Assembly (NCBI RefSeq): GCF_011087585.1
Contig: NZ_VJOT01000070.1
Coordinates: forward strand, 1-42,161
Source of the DNA: Neochlamydia sp. AcF84
Lineage (GTDB): Bacteria > Chlamydiota > Chlamydiia > Chlamydiales > Parachlamydiaceae
DNA: 42,161 bases
Reading direction: 5' to 3'
Positions 1 to 8,906 of this stretch are shown here, one piece after another. A program made the position numbers and the translations under genes. The first letter of the stretch is position 1; each line of letters begins with the position of its first letter. The notes beneath the pieces were generated by a model. That model made no database searches and was not told where the DNA came from. It saw only the letters and a program-made list of their open reading frames with translations.

Positions 1-533
1 TTTGTAATGATTTACTTGTAAAGAAAATATAGCATTTTTTGATATAAAACTCTCCTAAAATATTGTCTCAGGGCAAAAAGGCTTTAAATCATGTTGAACT
101 ATTTAATTCCAAGTTATAGATTTTGCGATTAAGTTGAAGAAAAGGGCAAATCTTTTAAGCCTATCTCTGAAGCGATCTACTATGATTTAAAATTGTTTGA
201 AAAGCTCGATCACATTCTCATCACAAGAGAGCATTTTAAGCGGACCTTAAGTTCCTGAGTTGTTGCCAGCAGCTCTTAAATCGGAATTATCAGTAACTCT
301 ATCTGCTTCTCAAGAAGCTGAACATACGTTTGAACTTCTTGAAGAAGTGGGTGTAAAAACACCCTCCCTACTTACAAGTAAATTTTTTTAATTTTAAAGT
401 ATTTTCCAACCTAGCAAAATTCTTACGTAGAGGAAAGAGGAAGAATTACTTTTTCAATAACTATTTCTTCCGCGTTAAACATATATAAGCTCTCTTATTC
501 AGCTTTATTTTAGCTGAAGGAAGATTTTTTAAT
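1..533. other. Gene-poor stretch with decayed coding remnants
   Basis: No intact gene is visible. On the + strand two short open stretches in different frames follow each other: one from about 134 to 257 (reads like EAIYYDLKLFEKLDHILI) and one from 251 to 391 (reads like LPAALKSELSVTLSAS). Neither has a convincing start or ribosome binding site, and the frame changes near 250, so they may be pieces of one broken gene. I do not recognise the family. The remaining 140 bases up to the Sel1 gene on the opposite strand show nothing I can name. Confidence 0.35.
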
Positions 534-1256
534 TTAAACTTCTTTTTCAATGCAGGCAAGCTTTTGGCTTGTCAATTGCTTTACAACTGGATCAGAAGAA
601 TGAAATGCTGCCTGGCTATACCAATAGCGAGCTAAATTTTCATCTTTTTCTATTCCTTCTCCATTTTCATAGCAGTAAGCCAACATCAATTCCGCTTTTG
701 CATGGTTTGCTAGATTTATAGCTCGTCTGTAATATTCTAAAGCGTATTTCATATCTACTTCTACGCCGTTTCCCTGATAGTAACAATTTCCTAGCTGAAA
801 TAAACATTCTGCCCTAGCACTTTCTTCTAAAAGAGAATCATTAGCAAATAAGTAATTCCAATAAAGAGGAGATTCTAAATCTTTTTTGGTAAATAAAGGC
901 TGAAGCTCTTGTTTATTGGGATTGAGGGAGTAATAATAAATATCCTTAATTTTTGCTTGTGTGGATGGGCTATATATTCCGTCAACTTCTTGAAGGAAGC
1001 GGGTAAATTGGCATCCATCATAAAATGTAGTCTGATTGGCTTCATCTACCACTGCTGCTAAAATGTAATCTAAATCTTTTTTAGCATTTTCATCCGCAAG
1101 TTCTACAAAACGTTTATTTCTGCACCACTCAATTTTTTCAAGGAGACTAGAGAGTTCAAAACTAATCTCGGGGTTTTTTACTTCTTGCCCCTTAACTAAG
1201 GAGGGACTATAATTGCTACTTATATTTGAATCATTTATAAACATAATCAACCTCAT
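534..1256 (-). CDS. Sel1-repeat (SLR/TPR-like) protein
   Basis: A 240-residue protein whose C-terminal third carries two Sel1-like repeats, about residues 149-184 (LGNCYYQGNGVEVDMKYALE) and 185-220 (LAYCYENGEGIEKDENLARY). The alternating small and aromatic residues and the G-x-G-V/I-x-x-D turn are typical. Sel1 repeats form alpha-alpha solenoids that bind proteins, and Parachlamydiaceae and Legionella often use them in host-interaction proteins. No signal peptide or membrane segment is seen. The N-terminal 145 residues match nothing I know. An in-frame Met at residue 5 is an alternative start. The gene is divergent from the proline-rich gene, with about 40 very AT-rich bases between the two start codons, so the promoters must overlap. 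Repeat assignment is firm; cellular role is not known. Confidence 0.8.
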   Translation of the reverse strand: MRLIMFINDSNISSNYSPSLVKGQEVKNPEISFELSSLLEKIEWCRNKRFVELADENAKKDLDYILAAVVDEANQTTFYDGCQFTRFLQEVDGIYSPSTQAKIKDIYYYSLNPNKQELQPLFTKKDLESPLYWNYLFANDSLLEESARAECLFQLGNCYYQGNGVEVDMKYALEYYRRAINLANHAKAELMLAYCYENGEGIEKDENLARYWYSQAAFHSSDPVVKQLTSQKLACIEKEV

Positions 1257-1296
1257 TATTTATTTTATTTAATATAATATTTTATTTGGAGAGTTT

Positions 1297-2940
1297 ATGT
1301 CTAGCCCGATACCACCTCCAGGTCCTAGCTCTAATACTTCCTATCTTTCAGAAAAAACACAAGAAAAGAAAAGAAAAAGAGAAGCTCCAGCCCCTTCGAG
1401 CGAAGAATCAAGCCATGCTTCCCTTTTTCCACATGCTTCTCATACAGAGAAAATACAAGCTGTAAGGTTGGAAGAAATCAATCGTGCAAAGAAAATCAGA
1501 CACACGCTTTCCCAAGAGTTGCAAAATCAGCAAAATGAAGAATCTGCTGCCGTCTCTTCTACTTTACCCTCACATCCTCCTCAGCCTACTTACTTACAAC
1601 CTCCTCCTCCTCCACAGCAGCCTCACTATTACTCTCAAGGAATATTACCCCTCCCTTCCCATTTACCCTCAGCTTCTCTTCAAGAACGGAATTTGCCACC
1701 CTTGCCATCTTCTTATCCCTTAACACCTCCTCCTCAGCCTACTTACATACAGCCTCCTCCTCCACAACCTCCCTATTATTCTCAAGGTATATTACCCCTC
1801 CCATCCTATCCACCAACTCTTTTTCCTCCTTGGCATACACAGATGCATCCTTCGCAACCGTCTAATATTTATCCCCAACCGACGAGCCCAGCAGCACCTT
1901 CTCATTTACCAACCGCTTATCAACCCCTATTTCCACCTCCTGTCTCGACCAACTTACCAGCAGGACTATTACCCCTTCCGTCCTTGACTGCGACTTCTCC
2001 ATTTCAAAGCTTGCCAAGAGGCTTATCCCAACCAACAGCTCGTTCTCCATTTTTGCCCGCTTGCCAGAGCCTAATCCCTCCTCCTATTTCTCAGAATTTC
2101 CCACCAGGAATGCTACCTTCTTCCTCAGCAGCAACCCTTCCTATATCGCCAAGCATTTCTAGACCTTTGCCATTCCCAGGATTGCAACTTTCTGCTTCTA
2201 TAAGTTTAGAAAACATCGAGCTAACCAACATAGAAGAGGACGTTACGGGAAATAAATGGTTTACAGTCTTTCCCTCTTCCTCTATGAGAGACACACAAAG
2301 GATAGGTTCAGGAAAGGTTCTGAGCACAGAGGGGGGAGCCAATCTTGTAGAGCAGCTGAAAATCCATACGCAATCCCGTCTCGAAATTTTTACATATTTA
2401 TGTGAATACTGCCAAACTCCTGATTTTAAGGCTAAAAATGTAAAAATTGCAAAGACCATAACCAAAGCCCTTCACTATTTTTATCCCGCCGATACGCCTT
2501 CACCTTTGCCTCAAGGAAAAGTGAAAGCTCATATTTCTATTATTCCGCGATTTAATGTAATGAAAGAAAGATATAAAAATGAATTTGTAGACAAGCAACT
2601 TTACCAAAAACTTAATTCAGTGGACATAGTGGATGAAGTGATTAACGAAATAGATGCTGAAGAAGAAGTAGAAGGAAGAACATTGGCTCTCGATTTACTA
2701 AGCCAGGTGGCAGAAGGAACACTAACCCCTTTTGAAGCAACCAGCCATTTAAAAGATCATATTTTAAAGATTTTTGAAAGAATAAAAAACGGCCAATTTA
2801 AATGGGAAGGCTGGACTAAAGAAGCAAATATTGCTAAACGGCGTGATAGAGGCGATGGGTGGGACCCAATAAGGCAACGAGCTACAGCCACTCAGATTGT
2901 TAAAGATTTTTTGGAACTAGGGTACGCTGAATCCATCTGA
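1297..2940 (+). CDS. Proline-rich protein of unknown function, candidate effector
   Basis: A 547-residue protein in two parts. Residues about 1-80 are charged and Ser-rich with a basic patch (EKKRKREAP) that could act as a nuclear-localisation-like signal. Residues about 85-300 are extremely rich in Pro, Ser, Gln and Tyr and contain imperfect repeats: a block ending in YYSQGILPLPS occurs twice, and shorter GLLPLPS and GMLPSSS variants follow. Residues about 305-547 form an ordinary, probably folded alpha-helical domain that I do not recognise. There is no signal peptide and no membrane segment. The ATG has a GGAG ribosome binding site seven bases upstream. The poly-proline segments resemble ligands for SH3, WW or profilin domains, which would suit a secreted effector in an amoeba, but that is inference. 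Out-of-frame reading frames inside it are shadows of the biased composition. Confidence 0.7.
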   Translation: MSSPIPPPGPSSNTSYLSEKTQEKKRKREAPAPSSEESSHASLFPHASHTEKIQAVRLEEINRAKKIRHTLSQELQNQQNEESAAVSSTLPSHPPQPTYLQPPPPPQQPHYYSQGILPLPSHLPSASLQERNLPPLPSSYPLTPPPQPTYIQPPPPQPPYYSQGILPLPSYPPTLFPPWHTQMHPSQPSNIYPQPTSPAAPSHLPTAYQPLFPPPVSTNLPAGLLPLPSLTATSPFQSLPRGLSQPTARSPFLPACQSLIPPPISQNFPPGMLPSSSAATLPISPSISRPLPFPGLQLSASISLENIELTNIEEDVTGNKWFTVFPSSSMRDTQRIGSGKVLSTEGGANLVEQLKIHTQSRLEIFTYLCEYCQTPDFKAKNVKIAKTITKALHYFYPADTPSPLPQGKVKAHISIIPRFNVMKERYKNEFVDKQLYQKLNSVDIVDEVINEIDAEEEVEGRTLALDLLSQVAEGTLTPFEATSHLKDHILKIFERIKNGQFKWEGWTKEANIAKRRDRGDGWDPIRQRATATQIVKDFLELGYAESI

Positions 2941-3454
2941 AGCTGGGTGAAAGCACAATTAAAGAACTGGCATTGCTATCATTAACTATACTTTCAAAAA
3001 ATCCAGGCGTTTGCTTTTCTATGTTATACACTTTTGAGCAGCTCTTTATGCAAGCCTATACTTAATAAAACTGTGTTTTTAAGGAGAGAGCCAGCTTAAA
3101 GGGTTAATTCCCTTTTTAGCTATACAAATAAAGTTTCTTCAAGAGGTATTATAAGCTTGATTAACACTCTCAGGAGAGTCTAATTGAGATGTTTGCTTTG
3201 AGGGTGCTCGTATCAAGCCCAAGCTTATTTGCATTCCTATCAAGACAGAGTAATAATTTGTAGGAAAGAAATATAGCAATCTTCATAAGGTCTCTATTTA
3301 AAATCTTCCGTTAGCAAGAAAAGTGCCCTAAAGCAGGTTAGACTATTTTAACATCTTTTATATTCCTTTAAAAATAGCTGGCAGTTTTGCTTGCTTAATT
3401 TGTTAGAAAGCATCCCCTTCAATTTTTTTTATCGTTCAAATGCTATAAGGAAAC
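2941..3454. other. Non-coding stretch between convergent genes; holds one copy of a dispersed repeat
   Basis: No gene of credible length on either strand. Positions 3025-3153 are clearly similar to 6258-6390 (see the repeat entry). The rest (about 3155-3400) is broken by stops in all frames and may be decayed coding DNA, but I cannot assign it. Confidence 0.5.
3025..3153 (+). repeat. Dispersed repeat, copy A
   Basis: This segment aligns with 6258-6390 on the same strand. Shared blocks include TTGAGCA-CTCTTTATG, ATACTTAATAAAA, TGTTTTTA-GGAGAGAG and TTAAT near the centre, and TTTCTT-AA-AG-TATTAT at the end. I estimate roughly three quarters identity by eye. Both copies lie beyond the 3' end of a + strand gene. 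It may be the remnant of a mobile element end or a small structured repeat; no terminal inverted repeat or target duplication was found. Confidence 0.55.
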
Positions 3455-5128
3455 TTAAGCTAATTGAGTGCGAAGAAGAGAAACCATTTTTTCGGCAGCA
3501 GCTTCCTCATCCCACACCATGGGTACTTCTGCGAATTTAAGAAATTGATGATCTACTTTATAATGGGAGCGTGCAATGATTTTAATATAGGGGTTAATAT
3601 GATAGGCCACCTGAATAATCGATTGAGTTATATGCAAATCGGGCGTAGTGACTACCATTAGCTGAAGGTTAGTAAGGTCAGCTTTTTCCATAATCTGAAA
3701 CTGGGTGGCATCGCCAAATATGGCTTCAATCCCCTTTTCTTTCATGGCAGCTACAGTATCGATATTCCTATCTATCACGAGAGGATGGAAGTTGCTCTCT
3801 TTAAGATAATGTGTAACCGCCCGGCCGACAGGACCATAACCGATGACTAAAGCTCGGGGCAGAAAAGATTGTTGGAGATCCGCATTTTTATATAACGCTT
3901 CTAAGGATTGATCAGCCTCCTTATTTTCAGGAAAAAGTTTTTTTGTTCTTTTGGAAGCTAAAGGTTTAAATAGCTGAAATAAAAGAGGATTTAACATAAT
4001 GCTTATAAAGGCGCAGGCTACTAAAATATCATAGGCGTTGTCTGATAATATCTTCAGCTGGTTTCCTTCTTCAGCTAAGATAAAGGAATATTCACCTATT
4101 TGGCTGATGGCCACCGCTACTGAAATCGCTATACTTTGCGGATACTTGGCTAGCTTAATGATTAAAAATGCCATCATAGGTCTTAAAGCCAGGATGATAA
4201 AAAGCAAGCCGAAAAAAAGAGGTAAATTGTTTTTAACTACCGTAGGATTAAAGAGCATGCCTACGGATAGAAAGAAAATAACAGCAAAAGCATCGCGCAT
4301 AGGTAAAGCATTAGCGGCAGCTTGATGGCTAACCTCTGTTTTTCCTACGACAGTTCCGGCAATAAAAGCGCCCAATGCTAAAGACACTCCAAATAGATAA
4401 GCACTACCAATAGCAATGAAAAAGACACACGACAAAATTGCTAAAGTAAACAATTCATGCGAGCGGGTCCGAGCGACGACAGTTAAAACTTCTTTAACCA
4501 GCTTCTCTCCAACATAATAAATAATGACCCCTAAGGCCATAATTTTTAAAATTAGAGTTCCTAGTGAATACATAAATTCTACACCAGAATTTTCGCCACC
4601 TAAACTAGATTGCATCAACGTAGGCAACAAAATAAGCCCTAATACGGAAATGATATCTTCTACAATCGTCCATCCTAATACCGTGTGACCCTGGGGAGTC
4701 TGAAGTAAATTTTGATCCGCAAGGCCCCGTACAATAACTACTGTACTTGAGACGCAAATCGCCAAGCCAATCACAAATCCAGCTTGCATTGTTTGGCCCA
4801 GATTAACGCTTAAAAATATGCCCGCTCCAATAGAGAGGAGGGAAAGAATCAGGGCCCCGGGCAATACAATTTTCTTTACAGCTGCCAAATCATTCCACTT
4901 AAAATTAAGGCCTACGGCAAACATTAGTAAAGTCACCCCAATGTTAGCTAATTGTTCTGATAAACGCGGATCGGCAACGAAACCGGGAAAATTAGGTCCA
5001 ATCAAATATCCAGCAATTACGTACCCTAGAATAGGCGATAATTTCATGCGATGAGCCGAATATCCCAAAAGACAAGCTAGTCCAAAGCCTATAGCTAAAA
5101 TCCAGATAATCTTTAACTCCTCTAGCAT
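3455..5128 (-). CDS. Kef-type monovalent cation:proton antiporter (CPA2 family, YbaL-like) with TrkA-N domain
   Basis: An inner-membrane antiporter of 557 residues. Residues 1 to about 385 contain around a dozen hydrophobic segments, beginning with the CPA2 signature region (SPILGYVIAGYLIGP, then LMFAVGLNF). From residue 425 a TrkA-N/RCK nucleotide-binding domain follows, with the Rossmann loop GYGPVGRA, an acidic residue ending the second strand (VIDRN) and FGDAT. This domain usually gates K+ efflux or K+/H+ exchange in response to nucleotides or thiol adducts. The length and order match YbaL/KefB proteins, although YbaL itself is usually identified by closer sequence comparison. No ancillary KefF/KefG flavoprotein gene is adjacent. 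It is monocistronic by position, convergent with the proline-rich gene and divergent from the YhhQ gene. Confidence 0.9.
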   Translation of the reverse strand: MLEELKIIWILAIGFGLACLLGYSAHRMKLSPILGYVIAGYLIGPNFPGFVADPRLSEQLANIGVTLLMFAVGLNFKWNDLAAVKKIVLPGALILSLLSIGAGIFLSVNLGQTMQAGFVIGLAICVSSTVVIVRGLADQNLLQTPQGHTVLGWTIVEDIISVLGLILLPTLMQSSLGGENSGVEFMYSLGTLILKIMALGVIIYYVGEKLVKEVLTVVARTRSHELFTLAILSCVFFIAIGSAYLFGVSLALGAFIAGTVVGKTEVSHQAAANALPMRDAFAVIFFLSVGMLFNPTVVKNNLPLFFGLLFIILALRPMMAFLIIKLAKYPQSIAISVAVAISQIGEYSFILAEEGNQLKILSDNAYDILVACAFISIMLNPLLFQLFKPLASKRTKKLFPENKEADQSLEALYKNADLQQSFLPRALVIGYGPVGRAVTHYLKESNFHPLVIDRNIDTVAAMKEKGIEAIFGDATQFQIMEKADLTNLQLMVVTTPDLHITQSIIQVAYHINPYIKIIARSHYKVDHQFLKFAEVPMVWDEEAAAEKMVSLLRTQLA

Positions 5129-5564
5129 ATCTTCCCCAATTTTTTAAGATTAAAATTTTTAAGAGCCAAATGAGCTCTAAATTTTTCTAGTAGGCAGGCA
5201 AAAAGCAATAGATTTATTAATTCGCATACGAAAGAATAAAGGTCAATCATAAAAAAGGATCGCTATAAAGCTTATCCACTCGGTAAAAAGTTTTAAAATA
5301 ACAATCAGTAAAAAATTTTCATGAGACGAGGGTAAAGCTTCTTTGCCCGGCAGCGTTTTTTTCCTATTTACTGACACTATTGATCAACATTTAGAAGAGG
5401 TTCATAATAATCAAACAAAACCTGCTTTAAGCTTATCGATTAAATCTAAACATAGGGAGATTCTACTAAGAGAAAAAAAAGTATTTATTAGCAAAGAAAA
5501 CACACAAATTGTAGGCATATAATTCTCATTTTATGTAAGATAACGCTTTTAATTAGAGGGTTGT
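5129..5564. other. Intergenic region between divergent genes with a possible gene remnant
   Basis: This region must hold the promoters of the antiporter (-) and the YhhQ gene (+). A + strand reading frame is open from 5325 to 5522 (65 codons, no ATG near its beginning) and reads like FFLFTDTIDQHLEEVHNNQ, then a basic segment. Its coding-like composition suggests the 3' end of a decayed gene, but I do not recognise it. I looked for a preQ1-type riboswitch before the YhhQ gene and did not see one. Confidence 0.35.
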
Positions 5565-6095
5565 ATGTTCAGTATTCAATTCGCTTACCTTGCTATGATT
5601 GCTATCGTCACCAGCTGCAATTTTTTAGTTCAATTTCCCATTAATGATTGGCTTACCTGGGGATCTTTTACTTATCCACTATCCTTTTTGGTCACTGAAG
5701 TTAATAATTGCTTGCATGGCCCTAGAGTTGCTAAACGCGTCGTCTATGTGGGCTTTATGCTGGCATTTATATTATCTATTTGGCTGTCTACACCTAAGAT
5801 AGCTTGTGCTTCAGGGCTAGCTTTTTTGATCTCGCAGCTATTAGATATTAGCATCTTCGCTTCTATGCGAAAAAGAACATGGTGGTTTGCCCCTTTATTT
5901 GCTTCAATAGGAGCCTCTTTTGTAGATACTTGCATCTTTTGGAGCCTAGCATTTTGGGGAGAACCTGTTCCGCTGATGAATTGGGCTCTTAGTGACTTAA
6001 GTATTAAAATACTTTTTGATTTTGTATTATTAATCCCTTTTCGCCTAGCTATCCAGAAAGCCACTAATCCGCTCAGAGAATCTCTTCAAGCTTAA
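5565..6095 (+). CDS. yhhQ: Queuosine precursor transporter, VUT/YhhQ family (DUF165)
   Basis: A 176-residue integral membrane protein with five or six hydrophobic segments. The family signature is seen as WGSFTYPLSFLVTEVNN near residues 33-50, where the Y-P-x-x-F-L-x-T-E/D-x-x-N pattern is characteristic, and again as GASFVDTCIFWSLAFWG near residues 115-135. Family members import queuosine precursors (preQ0, preQ1 or queuine). Intracellular chlamydiae are thought to scavenge queuine from the host and insert it with tRNA-guanine transglycosylase, which fits the absence of Q-biosynthesis genes nearby. The protein is slightly shorter than E. coli YhhQ, mainly at the N terminus. It stands alone. 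Substrate choice cannot be read from sequence. Confidence 0.85.
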   Translation: MFSIQFAYLAMIAIVTSCNFLVQFPINDWLTWGSFTYPLSFLVTEVNNCLHGPRVAKRVVYVGFMLAFILSIWLSTPKIACASGLAFLISQLLDISIFASMRKRTWWFAPLFASIGASFVDTCIFWSLAFWGEPVPLMNWALSDLSIKILFDFVLLIPFRLAIQKATNPLRESLQA

Positions 6096-6490
6096 AACAA
6101 GCAGCGATTCATGATCGTTGTAATAATGGCGCGGATAGAAAAGACAGGGTAGCTTTCCTTTGGCTTTGCAAAACATATCTGCTTTTGTCTAGGAAAATCA
6201 AAACTAGCTTTCCAACACTTTCTTAAGAAATCACCTTGGAAATGCTGGGAAAAGATTATACGCCTTTGAGCAACTCTTTATGTAGTCATATACTTAATAA
6301 AAAGCTTGTTTTTACGGAGAGAGTCTGCTTGGAAAAAAGTTAATTTTTTTGGCTATGCAGATCTAATTTCTTTAAAAGATATTATTTATTCTAAAGACTT
6401 CAAAAAAACTTAAAGGTATTTTTAAAGATTGCCAAAAATCCCTTCCCCAAAAATTTTTAGAATGCAGATGCTGAGGCAAACCTTAGCTTC
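6096..6490. other. Non-coding stretch between convergent genes; holds repeat copy B
   Basis: No credible reading frame on either strand. The main content is the second copy of the dispersed repeat (6258-6390). The remaining sequence up to the brnQ stop is AT-rich without an obvious hairpin terminator. Confidence 0.5.
6258..6390 (+). repeat. Dispersed repeat, copy B
   Basis: Partner of 3025-3153; the two share a series of blocks in the same order and orientation with only small gaps. This copy has a longer run of T and A in the middle. Like copy A it lies after the 3' end of a + strand gene, which hints at insertion into, or a function in, gene ends. Confidence 0.55.
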
Positions 6491-7660
6491 TTAAATAAAA
6501 TAGTTCATAGTAGACAAAGCAAACGTAATGAAAATGGGTGCCTTTCGTGTTCTAATCTCGTATAGCTTATTGATGATATTTGAAATGCTTAATACAATTA
6601 AGCTAGGACATAAGATATTAAGCAAGGGGGAAAGCATGCTTGCAATCCCACTAAAGCCTAAATTAGCAATTCCTAATGAGATACCTAATGTAATGCCTAA
6701 AGGTAATAAAGGGCCTTTGTCGACAGGCAAAAGGTCATTCTGGATGTAATCGGCGCAGATACTTACCAGCGGAATTGCTGTGGTCAAACAAGCCATGGCT
6801 ACCGCCAAACATGCCACAAAAGCGCCTTGGGGGCCTAGTAAATGCATCGCAATAGCTGACAAGCGCTCCTCAGGTAAATGGTTAGCAGGCAATACATGAG
6901 TATAAAAGGAAGCCACCGAGGTCAGGCCAATATACATTGCAGAAAGTAGGCCTGCCGCTAAAAGGCTTGCTTTAAGCATTTTATTAAAAATCTCATGTCG
7001 TTGCTCTCCGCTGCTAGCCTCCTCTTGATCAGTCATAAAATGACTTAAAACTAAAGGGGCAAAAATGAAAGCTGCAATTAAATCTAAAGTATTATAACCC
7101 ACATGTAAGCCCTGATTAAATGCTTCTATGGATGTCCAGGAAACTAGATGAGCTTCAGGTGGATTAATAAAACCTACAACAAGAATACATCCTAAACAAA
7201 GTAATAGAAGAGGAGTCAAAACTAATCCCAAAAAATTAATTACTTTATTTTTTCTTAAAGTAAAGCCCAAAACGAGTAGAGAGGATAAAATGCTAAAGGT
7301 AAAAAGAGTGACATTTCCAGGCATATAAGGCTTTAAAGTTGCAAAGGAAAGTGTAATTAAGCGCGGAATAGAGCCAACGGGGCCCAAAATTGCCTGTATG
7401 ATAAATACTAGGATAAGACCTGGCCATTTACCTGTTTGGCCAAAAAATTGTCGATAGTCACCTCGAAACATCATCATGGCTATCAAGCCTAGTAAAGGTA
7501 GACTTACACCTGTTACCAGTAAGCCCAGCATGGCAAAAAAGTTTTTATCACCAGCATTTCCTCCTAAGATTAAGGGCCAAATGAGATCACCAGCACCAAA
7601 AAACATGGAAAATAATGCTAACCCTGCTGCCATTACACTAGATGACTTTTTAAGAGACAT
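6491..7660 (-). CDS. brnQ: Branched-chain amino acid carrier BrnQ (LIVCS family)
   Basis: A 389-residue inner-membrane cation symporter for leucine, isoleucine and valine. The N terminus carries the family hallmark FSMFFGAGDLIWPLILG (residues about 17-33), then about a dozen hydrophobic segments, with ILGPVGSIPRL near residue 93-103. The protein is somewhat shorter than the usual roughly 430 residues; the shortfall is at the C-terminal end, where the last helix may be lost. The ATG has a GGAG ribosome binding site eight bases upstream. Chlamydiae cannot make branched-chain amino acids and several carry multiple BrnQ copies, so this is a nutrient importer from the host. No operon partner. Confidence 0.9.
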   Translation of the reverse strand: MSLKKSSSVMAAGLALFSMFFGAGDLIWPLILGGNAGDKNFFAMLGLLVTGVSLPLLGLIAMMMFRGDYRQFFGQTGKWPGLILVFIIQAILGPVGSIPRLITLSFATLKPYMPGNVTLFTFSILSSLLVLGFTLRKNKVINFLGLVLTPLLLLCLGCILVVGFINPPEAHLVSWTSIEAFNQGLHVGYNTLDLIAAFIFAPLVLSHFMTDQEEASSGEQRHEIFNKMLKASLLAAGLLSAMYIGLTSVASFYTHVLPANHLPEERLSAIAMHLLGPQGAFVACLAVAMACLTTAIPLVSICADYIQNDLLPVDKGPLLPLGITLGISLGIANLGFSGIASMLSPLLNILCPSLIVLSISNIINKLYEIRTRKAPIFITFALSTMNYFI

Positions 7661-8063
7661 AATTTTTCTCCATTCAAATAATAAGCAAAGCTATAAATAA
7701 TACAATTAAACTCTTCAAAAAGGCAATAAGATTTTTTAAAAGGCGCGTGTGCTAAGGGCCTTAGAGATTCTAAAGGATAAGATGAACTAAAAAAGAAAAA
7801 ATTGATGAGTTAAAGAGGAAAATAGCGAACAACACTCCCTTCCTTGTTTTTTCTTCAAGCATTCCTTTAAGAGCTCCTACAAAGAGTGCTTAAAAAACTT
7901 TAGCTAATAAATTATCGGTTCAATATCAAGCCTCAAAAAGGGGCTTAGCAGACCAATTATATAGAAAAAGCTATTATATGTCAATTAACAACCACGACAG
8001 CAAAATATAAAGAATAAGCTAGTTATATACGTTAAGAATACTTCATTTGCTTCTTATGATTCT
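7661..8063. other. Divergent promoter region, no gene seen
   Basis: About 400 AT-rich bases between brnQ (-) and a Nudix gene (+). All frames are interrupted by stops. No RNA gene, clear operator or repeat was recognised. Confidence 0.4.
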
Positions 8064-8603
8064 ATGCTTTACACTCTTTGTTTAACTGCCTCTGGAACCT
8101 ATACTTATATGAGAAAGAATGCCGCAATAGGTGTAATTTTTAATTCCAATAAATCTCAAGTGCTATTAGTCAAACGTCAAGATATTCCTCTTTGGGTCCT
8201 ACCGGGTGGGGGCGTTGAAGATAATGAAAGCTCTTGCCAAGCTGTTATTAGAGAAGTACTAGAAGAAACGGGTCTTACCGTACAAGTTCTAAGGAAAGTA
8301 GCCGAATATACTCCCATCAATAAACTCTCACGCTTTACGGAAATTTATGAATGTTCTCCTTTAAAGGGCAACTTACAAAAAGGCGCCGAAACAAGAGAGA
8401 TTGATTTTTTCCCCCTTCAACAACTTCCTAAGCACTTTTTTTTCTTACATAAGGAATGGCTTCAAGATGCTCTTAAAGATGAACCCCATGTTATCTATCG
8501 ATCATTAAATCATGTAACCTATATAAATCTGATAAAATATTTTTTTAAGCATCCTACATGGGTTTTACGCTTTTTAATGACTTTGATGAAAAACAAAGAA
8601 TAA
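8064..8603 (+). CDS. Nudix hydrolase
   Basis: A 179-residue Nudix-fold protein. The full Nudix box G-x5-E-x7-REUxEExGU is present at about residues 49-71 (GGVEDNE, then REVLEETGL), preceded by LLVKRQDIPLWVLPGGG. The glutamates of REVLEE bind the catalytic divalent metal that cleaves a nucleoside diphosphate linked to another moiety; the substrate cannot be told. Residues 1-15 before a second Met (ATG at 8109) look unlike the start of a Nudix domain, which usually begins a few residues before the first strand (NAAIGVIFN), so 8109 is probably the true start, giving 164 residues. Neither start has a good ribosome binding site. The hydrophobic basic C-terminal tail (about 25 residues) is beyond the domain. 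Convergent with the NiSOD gene. Confidence 0.85.
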   Translation: MLYTLCLTASGTYTYMRKNAAIGVIFNSNKSQVLLVKRQDIPLWVLPGGGVEDNESSCQAVIREVLEETGLTVQVLRKVAEYTPINKLSRFTEIYECSPLKGNLQKGAETREIDFFPLQQLPKHFFFLHKEWLQDALKDEPHVIYRSLNHVTYINLIKYFFKHPTWVLRFLMTLMKNKE

Positions 8604-8906
8604 ACTGCCTAAAATTTGCTTTCAAGCCTAACCATCCTTTTCACACACCTTTTAGATAATCTTCATCCATACAAAATAAAATTACGAGAAAGAAGCTTAA
8701 GCAGCACCTAAAAGAGCAAGTAAGATATGCCCTATTATTCTTATTCCTTATGAAAGAGCCTGGCTCTTTCATAAGGAATAAGAAACTTGGAAAAAGGGCA
8801 GAAAAGCAAATTTAATTATTTCTAAAGTTAGAGTTTAGAAGCTTTCTATTCTTTATTTTCAAACCCGCACCCTTTCGCTATATCTGCCCCCACCAAGCTC
8901 TTATTC
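8604..8906. other. Convergent intergenic region with a perfect palindrome
   Basis: About 300 bases between the Nudix gene (+) and the NiSOD gene (-). The only feature recognised is the palindrome at 8738-8784. No reading frame of note. Confidence 0.5.
8738..8784. terminator. Perfect 23-bp inverted repeat with one-base centre, probable bidirectional terminator
   Basis: The left arm (8738-8760) and right arm (8762-8784) are exact reverse complements, with a single T at 8761 between them. The core reads GAAAGAGCC-T-GGCTCTTTC. It lies between two convergent genes, where a bidirectional terminator is expected, but neither side has a clear run of T, so classical intrinsic termination is not certain. 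A transcript could fold with a loop forced open at the centre; in DNA it could extrude a cruciform. Confidence 0.5.

Noticed and set aside
2091..2465. Reading frame antisense to the proline-rich gene
   Set aside because: It is a shadow of the biased composition on the + strand and has no ribosome binding site or known family.
5523..5564. preQ1 riboswitch before the queuosine precursor transporter
   Set aside because: No preQ1-I or II core pattern was seen in the leader.
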